DNA of 64,000 nucleotides from Burkholderiales bacterium 70-64 (GTDB taxonomy: Bacteria > Pseudomonadota > Gammaproteobacteria > Burkholderiales > Burkholderiaceae_E), in NCBI GenBank assembly GCA_001898645.1, contig MKUQ01000060.1, forward strand, positions 124,001 through 188,000. The letters are read 5' to 3'. The notes beneath the pieces were generated by a model. It was not told where the DNA came from and searched no databases. It worked only from the letters and a program-made list of their open reading frames with translations. Of the stretch, positions 1 through 9,841 are shown piece after piece; position 1 is the stretch's first letter, and every line of letters begins with the position of its first letter. The position numbers were made by a program, and so were the translations under genes.

Positions 1-293
1 TGGTCGCCCGGGAACGGCGGCAGCGTCGGGATGCCCCAGCCCTCGTCGGCGTTGTGATATTCGGGCGCGGCGCCCACCGCGAAGGTGGGCATCTTGTCGA
101 GGAAGAAGTTCAGCCCGTGATCGTTGTAGATGAGGACCAGCACGTCGGGCCTGGCCTGGGCCAGCCACTGGCGTACCGGCGGATAGCCGTCGAAGAACGG
201 TTTCCAGTACGGATCGTCCTGCAGGCGCTTGTGGATCGCCCCGCCGATGGCCGGCACGTGCGAAGTGGTGATGCCCCCGATGATGCGTGCCAT
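1..293 (-). CDS. LigB-like extradiol dioxygenase beta subunit (second copy, partial)
   Basis: N-terminal 97 residues of a class III extradiol ring-cleavage dioxygenase catalytic subunit; the rest lies beyond the window edge. The translation starts [20 protein letters not shown] and carries both conserved metal-ligand histidines of the LigB family, His12 in TSHVPAIG and the His of IYNDH near residue 60. It lies 5 bp downstream of a LigA-like gene, the usual alpha-beta order. The stretch after IYNDH (LNFFLDKMPTFAVG, then DEGWGIPTLPPFPGD) differs clearly from the complete LigB at 2746-3603. It is therefore a divergent paralogue that may prefer another substrate such as gallate or a methylated catechol. 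The family call is firm; the substrate is not. Confidence 0.85.
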   Translation of the reverse strand, partial: MARIIGGITTSHVPAIGGAIHKRLQDDPYWKPFFDGYPPVRQWLAQARPDVLVLIYNDHGLNFFLDKMPTFAVGAAPEYHNADEGWGIPTLPPFPGD

Positions 294-298
294 GACGA

Positions 299-646
299 CT
301 ACCCCCTGGCGGCCACGAGCATGGCCTTGAATTGTTCCTTGGTCATGCCGGTCTGCTGCGCGCCGATGTCCTGCATGTCGAGCCCGAAGATGCCGGCGAA
401 CTTGGCCAGGTAATAGGCGTTGCCGCCGGCCTCGATGAGCTGCAGCACGTTGCGCGCGCGGATCGCCTCGCGCTGCTGCGGGTTGAGGCCGTACTTCGCG
501 CAGTAGGCGTCCTCGTCGCGCAGGAACGCCTCGCGATTGGCGGCGTCGTTGAACGAGAAGCACATCTTGTTGAGCGCGTAGCCCTTGCGCGCTTGCGCGC
601 CGTCGAAGATGGTCGTGCCGGGAATCTGTCGCTTGCCTGCCTTCAT
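299..646 (-). CDS. LigA-like protocatechuate 4,5-dioxygenase alpha subunit (second copy)
   Basis: Small (115 aa) alpha subunit of a LigAB-type dioxygenase. It forms the lid over the beta-subunit active site and has no metal site of its own. The family signature PGTTIFDG near residue 9 is followed by a helical domain with the conserved GGNAYYLAKFAG near residue 74. The usual family length is about 115-140 aa. It sits just upstream of the partial LigB-like gene and 22 bp after the Bug receptor gene, so it probably belongs to the long minus-strand catabolic transcript. It shares the general pattern of the other LigA at 3603-3992 but is clearly divergent, so this is an old paralogue pair and not a recent duplication. 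Confidence 0.88.
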   Translation of the reverse strand: MKAGKRQIPGTTIFDGAQARKGYALNKMCFSFNDAANREAFLRDEDAYCAKYGLNPQQREAIRARNVLQLIEAGGNAYYLAKFAGIFGLDMQDIGAQQTGMTKEQFKAMLVAARG

Positions 647-667
647 CGCGGTCCTCCTGGATATGAT

Positions 668-1699
668 CTACTGTAGCGGGATCTTTGCAGCCACGATCAC
701 TTCGCGCCAGCGCCGGATCTCGCTCGCCAGCAGCGCCTCGAGCTCGGCCGGCGTGCCGGCCTGCGGCCGCACCCCCATTTCCAGCAGGCGCTGCAGCACG
801 GCGGGCACGGAGAGCGCCTGGCGGATCGCGGCCTCGAGCCGCTCGATGACCGCCGCGGGCGTACCGACCGGCACCGCCAGCGCGTTCCACGAGGCCACGT
901 CGTAGTCCGCCACGCCGGCTTCCTGCACTGTCGGGGTGGTGGGCAGCACGCGGTTGCGCCGCGACGCGCTGACGGCCAGCGGCCGCACCGCGCCGCCGGC
1001 GATCTGCGGCAGCGCCGGCCCGAGGATCTCGAATGCCAGGTCGATCTCGCCGCCGCGCAGCGCGGTGAGCACCGCCGGGGTGGCCTGGTAGGGCACGATC
1101 AGCGCGTCGATGCCGGCGCGCGTCTTGAACAGCTCGGCCGCCAGGTGCTGCGTCGAGCCGATGGCGATCGTGCCGATGGTGAGCTTGCCCGGATGGGCGC
1201 GGGCCCAGGCGAGCAGGTCGCGCAGGCTGCGCCAGGGCGAGCCCGAGTCCACGCACAGCGCGAGGTCGAAGAAGCCGATGGTGCAGACCGGCGCGAGGTT
1301 GCGGGTCACGTCGAACGGCAGCCTGCGGAACAGGCTCGCGCTGATCGCGTTGGCGTTGCTCAGCAGCAGCGCGGTGTAGCCGTCGGGCGCCGCGTTGACC
1401 ACCGTGGTGGTGGCGACGATGCCGCCCGCGCTGGGGCGGTTGTCGATCACGACGGGCTGCCCCAGCGCCGAGCCCATCGCCTGCGCGACGACGCGCGCGG
1501 TGAGGTCGGCGATGCCGCCGGGCGCGAACGGCACGACCAGCGTGACCGGGCGTTCCGGGTAGCCCTCGCCGCGAGCGAAGGCGCGCGGGGCCGCGGCGGC
1601 GACCGCGGCGGCGACCGCGGCCGCCCCGAGCAGCATGCGGCGCGGCACGCAGACGGTACGCGGCCTGCTGACGGCGCCCTGCGCGCGGACGGTATCCAT
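668..1699 (-). CDS. Tripartite tricarboxylate transporter (Bug/TctC) substrate-binding protein
   Basis: Periplasmic solute receptor of the Bug family, which is greatly expanded in Burkholderiales. An N-terminal export signal contains an Arg pair (VPRR) and an Ala-rich hydrophobic core ending at AFA. The mature protein opens with YPERPVTLVVPFAPGG and later has the VVIDNRPSAGG and APDGYT blocks typical of TctC proteins. I chose the ATG at 1699 (343 aa). A TTG at 1762 would overlap ligC by 8 bp and put over 40 residues before the signal, which is less likely. No TctA/TctB membrane genes are visible, as is common for orphan Bug receptors. Its place inside the lig operon suggests it binds an aromatic acid or a ring-cleavage product; that substrate is inferred. 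Confidence 0.85.
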   Translation of the reverse strand: MDTVRAQGAVSRPRTVCVPRRMLLGAAAVAAAVAAAAPRAFARGEGYPERPVTLVVPFAPGGIADLTARVVAQAMGSALGQPVVIDNRPSAGGIVATTTVVNAAPDGYTALLLSNANAISASLFRRLPFDVTRNLAPVCTIGFFDLALCVDSGSPWRSLRDLLAWARAHPGKLTIGTIAIGSTQHLAAELFKTRAGIDALIVPYQATPAVLTALRGGEIDLAFEILGPALPQIAGGAVRPLAVSASRRNRVLPTTPTVQEAGVADYDVASWNALAVPVGTPAAVIERLEAAIRQALSVPAVLQRLLEMGVRPQAGTPAELEALLASEIRRWREVIVAAKIPLQ

Positions 1700-1754
1700 G
1701 TCGGACGGCGCGCTGCGCGGCCAGGGGTCCGTCGGCTTCAACTCCGGCCGGCTC

Positions 1755-2714
1755 CTAGGCAACGGCGGCCAGCTGCTGCTCGAGGCGGTGCAGCGTGCGG
1801 TAGCACGGCAGCACCTGCGCCACGCTGGCGTTGGGCTCGCGGCCCTCGCGGATCGCGGCGATGAACTCGCGGTCCTGCAGCTCGATGCCGTTCATCGAGA
1901 CGTCGACTCTGGAGACGTCGATCTTCTGCTCCTTGCCGTCGAAGAGATCGTCGTAGCGCGCGATGAACGTGCCGTTGTCGCAGATGTAGCGGAAGAAGGT
2001 GCCCAGCGGGCCTTCGTTGTTGAACGACAGGCTCAGCGTGCAGATCGCGCCGGTGCTCGCCTTGAGCTGGATCGACATGTCCATGGCGATGCCCAGCGTC
2101 GGGTGGATGGGCCCCTGCAGGGCGTGGGCCGCGACGATCTCGCCGCCGGCCTGGTACGCGAACAGGTCGACCGTGTGCGCGGCGTGGTGCCACAGCAGGT
2201 GGTCGGTCCAGCTGCGCGGCTGGCCGAGCGCGTTCATGTTGGTGCGGCGGAAGAAGTAGGTCTGCACGTCCATCTGCTGGACGGCGAGCTCGCCGGCGGC
2301 GATCCTGCGGTGCAGGTACTGGTGGCTCGGGTTGAAGCGGCGGGTGTGGCCGCACATCGCCACCAGCCCGGTCTGCTTCTGCAGCGCCGCCACTGCCTCG
2401 GCATCGGCGAGGCGGTCGGCCAGGGGGATTTCCACCTGCACGTGCTTGCCGGCCTTCAGGCAGGCCATCGCCTGCGCGGCGTGCATCTGCGTCGGCGTGC
2501 ACAGGATCACCGCATCGACCTCCGCGAGCGCGAGGCTGTCGGCGAGGTCGGTGGCGACGTGCCCGATGCCGAACTTCTCGGCCACCTCGCGGGTCTTGTC
2601 GAGCTCGCGCCCGACCAGCGACACCACCTCGACGCCGTCGATGTTGCGCAGGCCTTCGAGATGCTTGATGCCGAACGCGCCGGCGCCGGCGAGCGCCACC
2701 CTGATCGTCTTCAT
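1755..2714 (-). CDS. ligC: 4-carboxy-2-hydroxymuconate-6-semialdehyde dehydrogenase (Gfo/Idh/MocA family)
   Basis: NAD(P)-dependent oxidation of the hemiacetal form of CHMS, the LigAB product, to 2-pyrone-4,6-dicarboxylate (PDC). The 319 aa length matches known LigC (about 315 aa). The Rossmann motif VALAGAGAFG starts near residue 6. The Gfo/Idh/MocA signature CLKAGKHVQVEIPLAD lies near residue 85, where the usual EKP is changed to VEIP as in LigC. A conserved HHAAHTVDLFAY block lies near residue 176. Being directly downstream of ligAB and in the same operon as ligI fixes its role in the 4,5-cleavage route. It is 31 bp after the ligB stop. Confidence 0.9.
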   Translation of the reverse strand: MKTIRVALAGAGAFGIKHLEGLRNIDGVEVVSLVGRELDKTREVAEKFGIGHVATDLADSLALAEVDAVILCTPTQMHAAQAMACLKAGKHVQVEIPLADRLADAEAVAALQKQTGLVAMCGHTRRFNPSHQYLHRRIAAGELAVQQMDVQTYFFRRTNMNALGQPRSWTDHLLWHHAAHTVDLFAYQAGGEIVAAHALQGPIHPTLGIAMDMSIQLKASTGAICTLSLSFNNEGPLGTFFRYICDNGTFIARYDDLFDGKEQKIDVSRVDVSMNGIELQDREFIAAIREGREPNASVAQVLPCYRTLHRLEQQLAAVA

Positions 2715-2745
2715 GAGGATTCCCTTTCCGTGCGCGCGAATCCGC

Positions 2746-3992
<1,247 letters not shown>

Positions 3993-4003
3993 GGTACCGC
4001 TCC

Positions 4004-4918
4004 TCAGAGTGCCTCGGGCCAGTACAGCCGCATCGGGTTGTCCACCAGGAGCTTGCGCTGCAGCTCGGCCGTCGGGGCGATGTGGGGAATGTAGTCGACC
4101 AGCAGGCCGTCGTCGGGCATGTGGTCTTTCAGGTTCGGGTGCGGCCAGTCGGTACCCCACAGCACGCGGTCGGGGAAGGTCTCGACCAGCCGCCGCGCGA
4201 AAGGCACCACATCGCGGTAGGGGTCGCGCTCGCCGTCGAGCGCAGGCGGGCCGGTGCGGCTCAGGCGCTCCGGGCAGCTCACCTTGGACCAGACGTTGCC
4301 GTGCTCGCGCATCAGCTTCACGAACAGCTCGAACTCCGGTCCGTCGACCGGCTTGCCCACGTCGGGGCGGCCCATGTGATCGACCACCACGGTGGCGGGC
4401 AGGGTGGTGAAGAAGTCCCACAGCTCGGGGAGGTCCTGTGCCTCGAAATAGACCACCACGTGCCAGCCCAGCGGCGCGATGCGCTGCGCGATCTCGGCGA
4501 GCACCTCGCGCGGGGTGAAGTCGACCAGCCGCCTGACGAAGTTGAAGCGCGTGCCGCGCACGCCGGCGGCGTGCAACGCCTGCAGCTCGGCGTCGGTGAT
4601 GTCGCGGTTCACCGTGGCCACGCCGCGCGCGCGGTCGCCGGAGTGCTCGAGGGCGTCGACCAGCGCGCGGTTGTCGCTGCCGTGGCAGGTGGCCTGCACG
4701 ATCACGTTGCGCGCGAAGCCGAGCCGGTCGCGCAGCGCGAACAGCTGCGCCTTCGAGGCGTCGCAGGGGGTGTACTTGCGCTCGGGGGCGTAGGGGAACT
4801 GCGCGCCCGGGCCGAAGACGTGGCAGTGCGCATCGACCGCGCCGGGCGGCACCGTGAAGCGCGGCTTCGAAGGGTTGGGGTGGAAGGGTAGCCACCCCGG
4901 GGTCATCTCGAATTGCAT
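4004..4918 (-). CDS. ligI: 2-pyrone-4,6-dicarboxylate hydrolase (amidohydrolase superfamily)
   Basis: Hydrolyses the lactone PDC to 4-oxalomesaconate, the third step of 4,5-cleavage catabolism. The 304 aa length is typical for LigI. Visible motifs are VDAHCHVFGP near residue 28, NVIVQATCHGSDN near 71, YFEAQDL near 156, VVDHMGRPD near 175 and WGTDWPHPN near 257, which supplies the catalytic Asp of the superfamily. LigI is one of the few amidohydrolases that work without a bound metal. The gene lies between a DUF1932 oxidoreductase and ligA, with short spacers on both sides. Confidence 0.93.
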   Translation of the reverse strand: MQFEMTPGWLPFHPNPSKPRFTVPPGAVDAHCHVFGPGAQFPYAPERKYTPCDASKAQLFALRDRLGFARNVIVQATCHGSDNRALVDALEHSGDRARGVATVNRDITDAELQALHAAGVRGTRFNFVRRLVDFTPREVLAEIAQRIAPLGWHVVVYFEAQDLPELWDFFTTLPATVVVDHMGRPDVGKPVDGPEFELFVKLMREHGNVWSKVSCPERLSRTGPPALDGERDPYRDVVPFARRLVETFPDRVLWGTDWPHPNLKDHMPDDGLLVDYIPHIAPTAELQRKLLVDNPMRLYWPEAL

Positions 4919-4927
4919 GTCGCTCCC

Positions 4928-5860
4928 TCAGTTCCTCTTGCCCTGTTTCCCCTTGCCGGCGGCGAGGATGCGGTCGGCCTCGGCGCGCCAGTTGCCGCGC
5001 GCGGCCGTCCTGTCGCCGAAGACGCCCGCGTCGGCCAGGTCGGCGACCCAGGCCTGGCGCTCGGCGGTGCCGGCGGCCGACCACGGCTCGAGGCCGGCCT
5101 CGCGCACGGTTTCGGCCGCCTCGCGCATTTCCTCGGCGCGACGCCGGCCGTGCTGGATCACGCGCTGGAAGAAGTAGCTGCCCTGCTGCTCCCAGTCGAT
5201 GCCGGGGAAGGTCTCGGCGAGCGAAGCCAGCACCTGGTCTTCGACGCCCCAGGCGCGCGCCGCGGTGTAGCTCTCGATGACCATCGCCTCGAGGCCCTTG
5301 ATCATCACGCTGCGGCACATCTTGCTGGCCGAGGCCACGCCGAGCCGGTCGGAGGCGACGTGGGCGTCGAAGCCGAGCGTGGCGAGCAGCGGCTGCAGCG
5401 CCGCCGCGCCCGCGCCGCCCAGCAGCAGCGGCACGCGGATGCGGTAGGGCGGCACCGAGGTCATGACGGCGCCCTCGACGTAGCGCGCCCCGCTCGCGTC
5501 GACCAGGGCGCCGGCGCGCTGCTTGGCGCCCGGCGAGGCCGAGTTGAAGTCGAGGAACCAGGCGCCTTCGCGCAGCGCGGGAGCGCACGCCTGCGCCACC
5601 GGCACCGCCTGGCTGGCGGTGACCGCCGACACGACGAAGTCGGCTTCGGCGGCCAGCGCCGCGTGCGAGGCGGCCAGCGCCACGCCGTGCGCGGCGGCGT
5701 GCTCGCGCAGCGGGCCCTCGGCGGGCGTGCCCAGCTTGACGTCGCAGGCCAGGACCCGCGCGATGCCGCGCCCGCGCAGGTCTTCGGCCAGGATGCGCCC
5801 GACCTCGCCGTAGCCGACCAGGCCGATGCGCCAGTGCAGGGGATCGGAGGGGATGTCCAT
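4928..5860 (-). CDS. NAD(P)-binding oxidoreductase, 6-phosphogluconate dehydrogenase-like with DUF1932 C-terminus
   Basis: 310 aa protein of the beta-hydroxyacid/6-phosphogluconate dehydrogenase superfamily. It has an N-terminal Rossmann motif GLVGYGEVGRILAEDL near residue 13 and the substrate-loop-like DFNSASPGAKQ near residue 104. A helical C-terminal half contains SASKMCRSVMIKGLEAMV near residue 176, where the Lys corresponds to the family's catalytic lysine, and this half matches DUF1932-type proteins. The substrate is unknown. It sits inside the lig operon between ligK (5-bp gap) and ligI (9-bp gap), so co-expression with 4,5-cleavage enzymes is near certain. A role in reducing a side product or keto-enol intermediate is only a guess. 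Confidence 0.75.
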   Translation of the reverse strand: MDIPSDPLHWRIGLVGYGEVGRILAEDLRGRGIARVLACDVKLGTPAEGPLREHAAAHGVALAASHAALAAEADFVVSAVTASQAVPVAQACAPALREGAWFLDFNSASPGAKQRAGALVDASGARYVEGAVMTSVPPYRIRVPLLLGGAGAAALQPLLATLGFDAHVASDRLGVASASKMCRSVMIKGLEAMVIESYTAARAWGVEDQVLASLAETFPGIDWEQQGSYFFQRVIQHGRRRAEEMREAAETVREAGLEPWSAAGTAERQAWVADLADAGVFGDRTAARGNWRAEADRILAAGKGKQGKRN

Positions 5861-5864
5861 GGTC

Positions 5865-6554
5865 TCAGTCGATGTACTTCAGGCCGGCCCGCTCGAGCGG
5901 CTCGCGCATGTTGTACATGTCGAGCCCGAGCACGCCGGCGGCCAGCTTGGCGCGCTTGCCCGCCTCGTTGGCTTCGCGCGCCTCGGCCGCGTCGGCAGCC
6001 TGCTGCGCGATCGCTGCCGGCACCACCACCACGCCGTCGTCGTCGGCCACCACCACGTCGCCGGGGTTCACCTGCGCGCCGGCGCACACCACCGGCACGT
6101 TGACCGAGCCGAGGGTGGCCTTGATGGTGCCCTTGGCGCTGATCGCGCGCGAGAACACCGGGAACTGCATGGCGGTGAGGTCCTTGACGTCGCGCACGCC
6201 GCCGTCGATCACCAGGCCGCGCCCGCCGCGCGCGCGGAAGGAGGTCGCCAGCAGCTCGCCGAAGAAGCCGTCCTCGCAGTCGGCGGTGCACGCGGCCACC
6301 ACCACGTCGCCGTCCTGCAGCTGCTCGGCCGCCACGTGCAGCATCCAGTTGTCGCCCGGATGCAGCAGCACGGTGACGGCGGTGCCGCACAGGTGCGCGC
6401 CGGTGTAGATCGGGCGCATGTAGGGCTTCGCCAGGCCGACGCGGCCCATGGCCTCGTGGATGGTGGCCACGCCGAAGCGCGACAGCTTCTCGACGGCGGC
6501 GCGATCGGCGCGCGCGATGTTGCGCCGTACCACGCCCAGGTTGTTCATGTACAT
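5865..6554 (-). CDS. ligK: 4-carboxy-4-hydroxy-2-oxoadipate aldolase / oxaloacetate decarboxylase
   Basis: Class II, divalent-metal aldolase with the RraA/HMG-aldolase fold. It splits CHA into pyruvate and oxaloacetate, the final step of the lower pathway, and usually also decarboxylates oxaloacetate. It is 229 aa, as expected. Motifs include [13 protein letters not shown] near residue 28, [22 protein letters not shown] near 65, and [15 protein letters not shown] near 112, which carries the conserved Arg-Asp of the metal site, then [17 protein letters not shown] near 163. It also occurs in gallate clusters as GalC. It lies between ligJ (34-bp gap) and the DUF1932 gene. Confidence 0.9.
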   Translation of the reverse strand: MYMNNLGVVRRNIARADRAAVEKLSRFGVATIHEAMGRVGLAKPYMRPIYTGAHLCGTAVTVLLHPGDNWMLHVAAEQLQDGDVVVAACTADCEDGFFGELLATSFRARGGRGLVIDGGVRDVKDLTAMQFPVFSRAISAKGTIKATLGSVNVPVVCAGAQVNPGDVVVADDDGVVVVPAAIAQQAADAAEAREANEAGKRAKLAAGVLGLDMYNMREPLERAGLKYID

Positions 6555-6588
6555 GACGATGGCTCCTGCGGGAAGGGGGCGGCTGCGC

Positions 6589-7614
6589 TCACAGGCCCTT
6601 GCGCTTCAGGGCGGCGTCGAGGCGCGGATAGACGCGGCGCGCGTTGCCCTCGTAGATCTTGCGGCGATCCTCGGCGCCCAGCGCCGAGGCCTCGATGTAG
6701 CGCTTCGTGTCGTCGTAGTGGTGGCCGGTGCGCGGGTCGATGCCGCGCACCGCGCCGATCATCTCGCTGGCGAACAGGATGTTGTCGACCGGGACGACGC
6801 CGGTGAGCAGGTCGATGCCCGGCTGATGATAGACGCAGGTGTCGAAGAAGATGTTCTTCAGCAGGTGCTCCTCGATGATCGGCTTCTTCAGCTCCTGAGC
6901 CAGCCCGCGGAACCGTCCCCAGTGGTAGGGCACGGCTCCGCCGCCATGGGGGATGACGAACCTCAGCGTCGGGAAATCGCGGAACAGGTCGCCGGTGAGG
7001 CACTGCATGAACGCGGTGGTGTCGGCGTTCAGGTAGTGCGCCCCGGTGGTGTGGAAGCACGGGTTGCAGCTGGTGCTCACGTGGACCATCGCCGGGATGT
7101 CGTACTCGACCATCTTCTCGTAGATCGGGTACCAGTGGCGGTCGGTGAGCGGGGGCGAGGTCCAGTGCCCGCCCGACGGATCGGGGTTGAGGTTGATGCC
7201 GACGAAGCCGTACTCCTTCACGCATTTCTCGAGCTCGGGGATGCAGCTCTTCGGATCGACGCCGGGCGACTGCGGCAGCATGGCCGCGCCGATGAAGTGC
7301 TGCGGGAAGAGCCGGCTGACGCGATGGCACAGCTCGTTGCAGATCGCCGCCCAGGTGGCGCTGGTCTCGAAGTTGCCGATGTGGTGGGCCATGAAGCTCG
7401 CGCGCGGCGAGAAGATGGTGAGGTCGCTGCCGCGCTCCTTCATCTTCGCCAGCTGGTTCTTCTCGATCGACTCGCGCAGCTCGTCGTCGCCGATGCTCAG
7501 CTCCGAGGCTTTCGGCGCCTGCGCCGGGTCTTTCAGGCCGGCGATCTGGCGGTTGCGCCAGTCTTCGAGCGCCTTCGGCGCGGTGGTGTAGTGCCCGTGG
7601 CAATCGATGATCAC
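6589..7614 (-). CDS. ligJ: 4-oxalomesaconate hydratase (amidohydrolase family)
   Basis: Adds water to 4-oxalomesaconate (enol form) to give 4-carboxy-4-hydroxy-2-oxoadipate. It is 341 aa. The N-terminus [13 protein letters not shown] carries the HxH metal motif, followed by [11 protein letters not shown] near residue 145, [13 protein letters not shown] near 177, [17 protein letters not shown] near 218 and [15 protein letters not shown] near 279. I chose the GTG at 7614 because its GTGA overlaps the galD stop by 4 bp, a clear sign of translational coupling. A longer open frame upstream merely shadows galD. The family call as LigJ is strong from the motifs and context. Confidence 0.9.
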   Translation of the reverse strand: MIIDCHGHYTTAPKALEDWRNRQIAGLKDPAQAPKASELSIGDDELRESIEKNQLAKMKERGSDLTIFSPRASFMAHHIGNFETSATWAAICNELCHRVSRLFPQHFIGAAMLPQSPGVDPKSCIPELEKCVKEYGFVGINLNPDPSGGHWTSPPLTDRHWYPIYEKMVEYDIPAMVHVSTSCNPCFHTTGAHYLNADTTAFMQCLTGDLFRDFPTLRFVIPHGGGAVPYHWGRFRGLAQELKKPIIEEHLLKNIFFDTCVYHQPGIDLLTGVVPVDNILFASEMIGAVRGIDPRTGHHYDDTKRYIEASALGAEDRRKIYEGNARRVYPRLDAALKRKGL

Positions 7615-8729
7615 TGCCTGCTCCCCTTCCAGATCGAGGCGGGCACCATGACCTCGCCGCGCATGATGAGGCGCGCGGTGCGCAGCAGCGCCGCGCGCAC
7701 GACGTTCTGCGGATCGTTCGCGTCGAGCTCCAGCTCGACGCTGAACTCCCCGCTCGGATGCTCGACCGACACCGTCTTCATCCGCCCCGCCGGCACCGCC
7801 GCCAGGCCGTGGGCGACCGAGCCCTCGAGCACGCACGCGGTGGCGACGGTGACCGCCGCCAGCACGCCGATCGCGTCGTGGCACACGTGCGGGATGAAGC
7901 AGCGCGTGGCGATGGCGCCGCCGGCGCGCGGCGGCGCGACGAGGCACATCTTCGGATAGTTCTTGTCGCTCACGTCGCCCAGCCCCATGGCGCGGCTGGC
8001 CGTCAGGCGCAGCGCCTCCAGGCGCGCCTTCAGCTCGCCGTCGGCGTTGAGCTCGGCGACGGTCTCGGCGCCGCTGCGCCCGAGGTCGGCGGCGCGCACG
8101 ATCACCATCGGCATGCCGTTGTCGATGCAGGTGGCCTGCAGGCGGCCGGCCCCCTCGATATCGAATTCGTCGAGCACCCGGCCGGTGGGCAGCAGGCCCG
8201 CGCATACCGAGCCCGCGGTGTCGAGGAAATTGATAGTGATCGGCGCCGAGGTGCCGGGCACGCCGTCGATGCGCGCATCGCCTTCGTAGGCCACGTGCCG
8301 CCCATCGGGCCCGCCCGGCGTGCGCACGGTGATGTCGCACTGCATGCCGGTGTTGCGCGTGAGCACGCGCAGCGTGGTGGTGTCGCCCTGCGGGGCGGCC
8401 AGGCCGGTCTCGAGCGCGAACGGGACCACCGCCGCGAGCATGTTGCCGCAGTTCGGGGTGGTGTCGACGGTGTCCTTGTCGGGCTGCAACTGGGCGAAGA
8501 GGAAGTCCAGGTCGACGCCGGCCACGGCGCTGCGCCGCACGATGCCGACCTTGCTGGTGAGCGGGTGCGCACCGCCCAGGCCGTCGATCTGGCGCCGGTC
8601 GGGCGAGCCCATCACGGCCAGCAGCACGCGGTCGCGCGTGGGCGTGTCGGCCGGCAGGTCGGACTCGGCGAAGAACGGGCCGCGCGAAGTGCCGCCGCGC
8701 ATGAACAGGCAGGGGATGGCGGTTTGCAT
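7611..8729 (-). CDS. galD: 4-oxalomesaconate tautomerase / isomerase (PrpF family)
   Basis: PrpF-fold isomerase that converts the keto and enol forms of 4-oxalomesaconate (GalD), or the related double-bond isomers (LigU), feeding LigJ. It is 372 aa. It starts MQTAIPCLFMRGGTSRGPFF, the family signature, followed by MGSPDRRQIDGLGGAHPLTSKV near residue 40. The NCGNMLAAVVPFAL block near residue 97 contains the conserved Cys-Gly-Asn. Its stop overlaps the ligJ start. It is the first structural gene of the run, 75 bp downstream of the lysR-type gene. Whether it acts as GalD or LigU cannot be decided from sequence. Confidence 0.88.
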   Translation of the reverse strand: MQTAIPCLFMRGGTSRGPFFAESDLPADTPTRDRVLLAVMGSPDRRQIDGLGGAHPLTSKVGIVRRSAVAGVDLDFLFAQLQPDKDTVDTTPNCGNMLAAVVPFALETGLAAPQGDTTTLRVLTRNTGMQCDITVRTPGGPDGRHVAYEGDARIDGVPGTSAPITINFLDTAGSVCAGLLPTGRVLDEFDIEGAGRLQATCIDNGMPMVIVRAADLGRSGAETVAELNADGELKARLEALRLTASRAMGLGDVSDKNYPKMCLVAPPRAGGAIATRCFIPHVCHDAIGVLAAVTVATACVLEGSVAHGLAAVPAGRMKTVSVEHPSGEFSVELELDANDPQNVVRAALLRTARLIMRGEVMVPASIWKGSRQ

Positions 8730-8753
8730 CGAGGGGTCTCGAACCGGTTCGCG

Positions 8754-8812
8754 ATAGCTGATTCTCGCACGCCGGCCCGATCGTTTCAGCAGGGCTGGAC
8801 GATATCAGCTAT
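8754..8812. repeat. Inverted repeat between the LysR gene and galD
   Basis: Perfect 9-bp arms ATAGCTGAT (8754-8762) and ATCAGCTAT (8804-8812) lie 41 bp apart. The second arm covers the last codons and stop of the LysR gene, and the first lies about 25 bp upstream of galD. This is where a LysR regulator would be expected to bind the operon promoter, possibly with DNA bending between half-sites. A transcript hairpin is less likely given the long loop. The function is inferred only from position. Confidence 0.35.
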
Positions 8813-9740
8813 GCCGGATCGGCATGGGTAGGCGAGGCATCGGCAGCGCCTCGATAAGCTCGCGCAGCCGGTGCGCGACGTGCCGCGCCAGCGGCGTCGG
8901 GCGCTTGTGCGCCGACACCGCCAGGCACAGCACGGTGCTCAGGGGCGGATCCACCAGGGCGCGCACCGTCAGCTCGCGCGCGCGTCCGGAAGCGGCGACC
9001 GCGCCGACCGAGAGCACGGCGTGGCCGTAGCCGGCGCACACCAGGTCGACGATCGAGGGCACGCTGGAGACCTCCCAGGCGATGTCCAGGCGGATGCCGG
9101 TGCGCATCGCCTGGGTCTCGATCAGCTTGCGGATGGCGTGTGCGCGGTCGGGCACGATCAGCGGAAAGCCGGGCAGCTCGCGCAGCGGCAGCGGCCGGCC
9201 GGTGGCGCGGCCGGAGCGGCCGGCGCCGCGCGGCTGCACCAGGCACAGCGCCTCGTCGAGGATGGGCGTGATCTCGAGCGCCGGAGCGGCCTCGGGGTTG
9301 TGCAGCAGCCCCAGGTCGACGCGGCCGGTGACGATCCACTCGGCGATGTGCGCCGACAGCCCCTCGACGATCGCCAGCCGGGCGCGCGGCAGCTCGCGCC
9401 GGAACGCATCGATGAGCGGCATGGTGAGCTGGCGCCCCATGCTCGGGGGCAGGCCCACGACGATGCGCCCGACCGGCTCGTCGCGGCTCGCGCCCATGTC
9501 TTCGCGCAGGCGCGCCACCCGCTGCAGGATGCCCACGCTGTGCTCGAACAGGCGCTTGCCGGCCTCGGTGAGCTGCACCCCGCGGCCGTTGCGCAGCAGC
9601 AGCGTCTCGCGCAGGTCGGTCTCGAGCGCGCGCACCTGGCGGCTGAGCGCCGGCTGGGCGATGTCGAGCACCAGGGCGGCCTTGCTGAAGCTGCCCAGCT
9701 CGGCGACGTGCACGAAGTATTCGAGCTGGCGCAGGTTCAT
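8805..9740 (-). CDS. LysR-type transcriptional regulator of the aromatic catabolic operon
   Basis: 311 aa regulator. It starts MNLRQLEYFVHVAELGSFSKAA, the classic LysR winged HTH (recognition helix around PALSRQVRALE near residue 30), followed by an effector-binding domain with two alpha/beta lobes. The ATG at 9740 gives the canonical N-terminus, while longer upstream extensions have no family support. It is transcribed in the same direction as the lig genes instead of divergently, so read-through into galD is possible. The likely effector is protocatechuate or a pathway intermediate. Its upstream region faces the TIR gene on the other strand. Confidence 0.85.
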   Translation of the reverse strand: MNLRQLEYFVHVAELGSFSKAALVLDIAQPALSRQVRALETDLRETLLLRNGRGVQLTEAGKRLFEHSVGILQRVARLREDMGASRDEPVGRIVVGLPPSMGRQLTMPLIDAFRRELPRARLAIVEGLSAHIAEWIVTGRVDLGLLHNPEAAPALEITPILDEALCLVQPRGAGRSGRATGRPLPLRELPGFPLIVPDRAHAIRKLIETQAMRTGIRLDIAWEVSSVPSIVDLVCAGYGHAVLSVGAVAASGRARELTVRALVDPPLSTVLCLAVSAHKRPTPLARHVAHRLRELIEALPMPRLPMPIRHS

Positions 9741-9776
9741 GGCCGGTCGGGGGATGGCGGGCAGGTATCCGCCTGT

Positions 9777-9817
9777 GCGGCCGCCCGTGCCTCGCGAGCA
9801 TACCCGCGGGCGGCCGC
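9777..9817. repeat. GC-rich inverted repeat in the lysR/TIR divergent promoter region
   Basis: Perfect 11-bp arms GCGGCCGCCCG (9777-9787) and CGGGCGGCCGC (9807-9817) with a 19-base spacer. It sits between the divergent lysR (start 9740) and TIR gene (start 9956). There is no T-run, so it is not an intrinsic terminator. It could be an operator or an insulating hairpin. Confidence 0.4.
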
Positions 9818-9841
9818 CCGGGTCCATGCGAACGGTTCCGT

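Noticed and set aside
1700-1762. TTG start at 1762 for the Bug receptor
   Set aside because: It would overlap ligC and place more than 40 non-signal residues before the Arg-containing export signal; the ATG at 1699 fits better.
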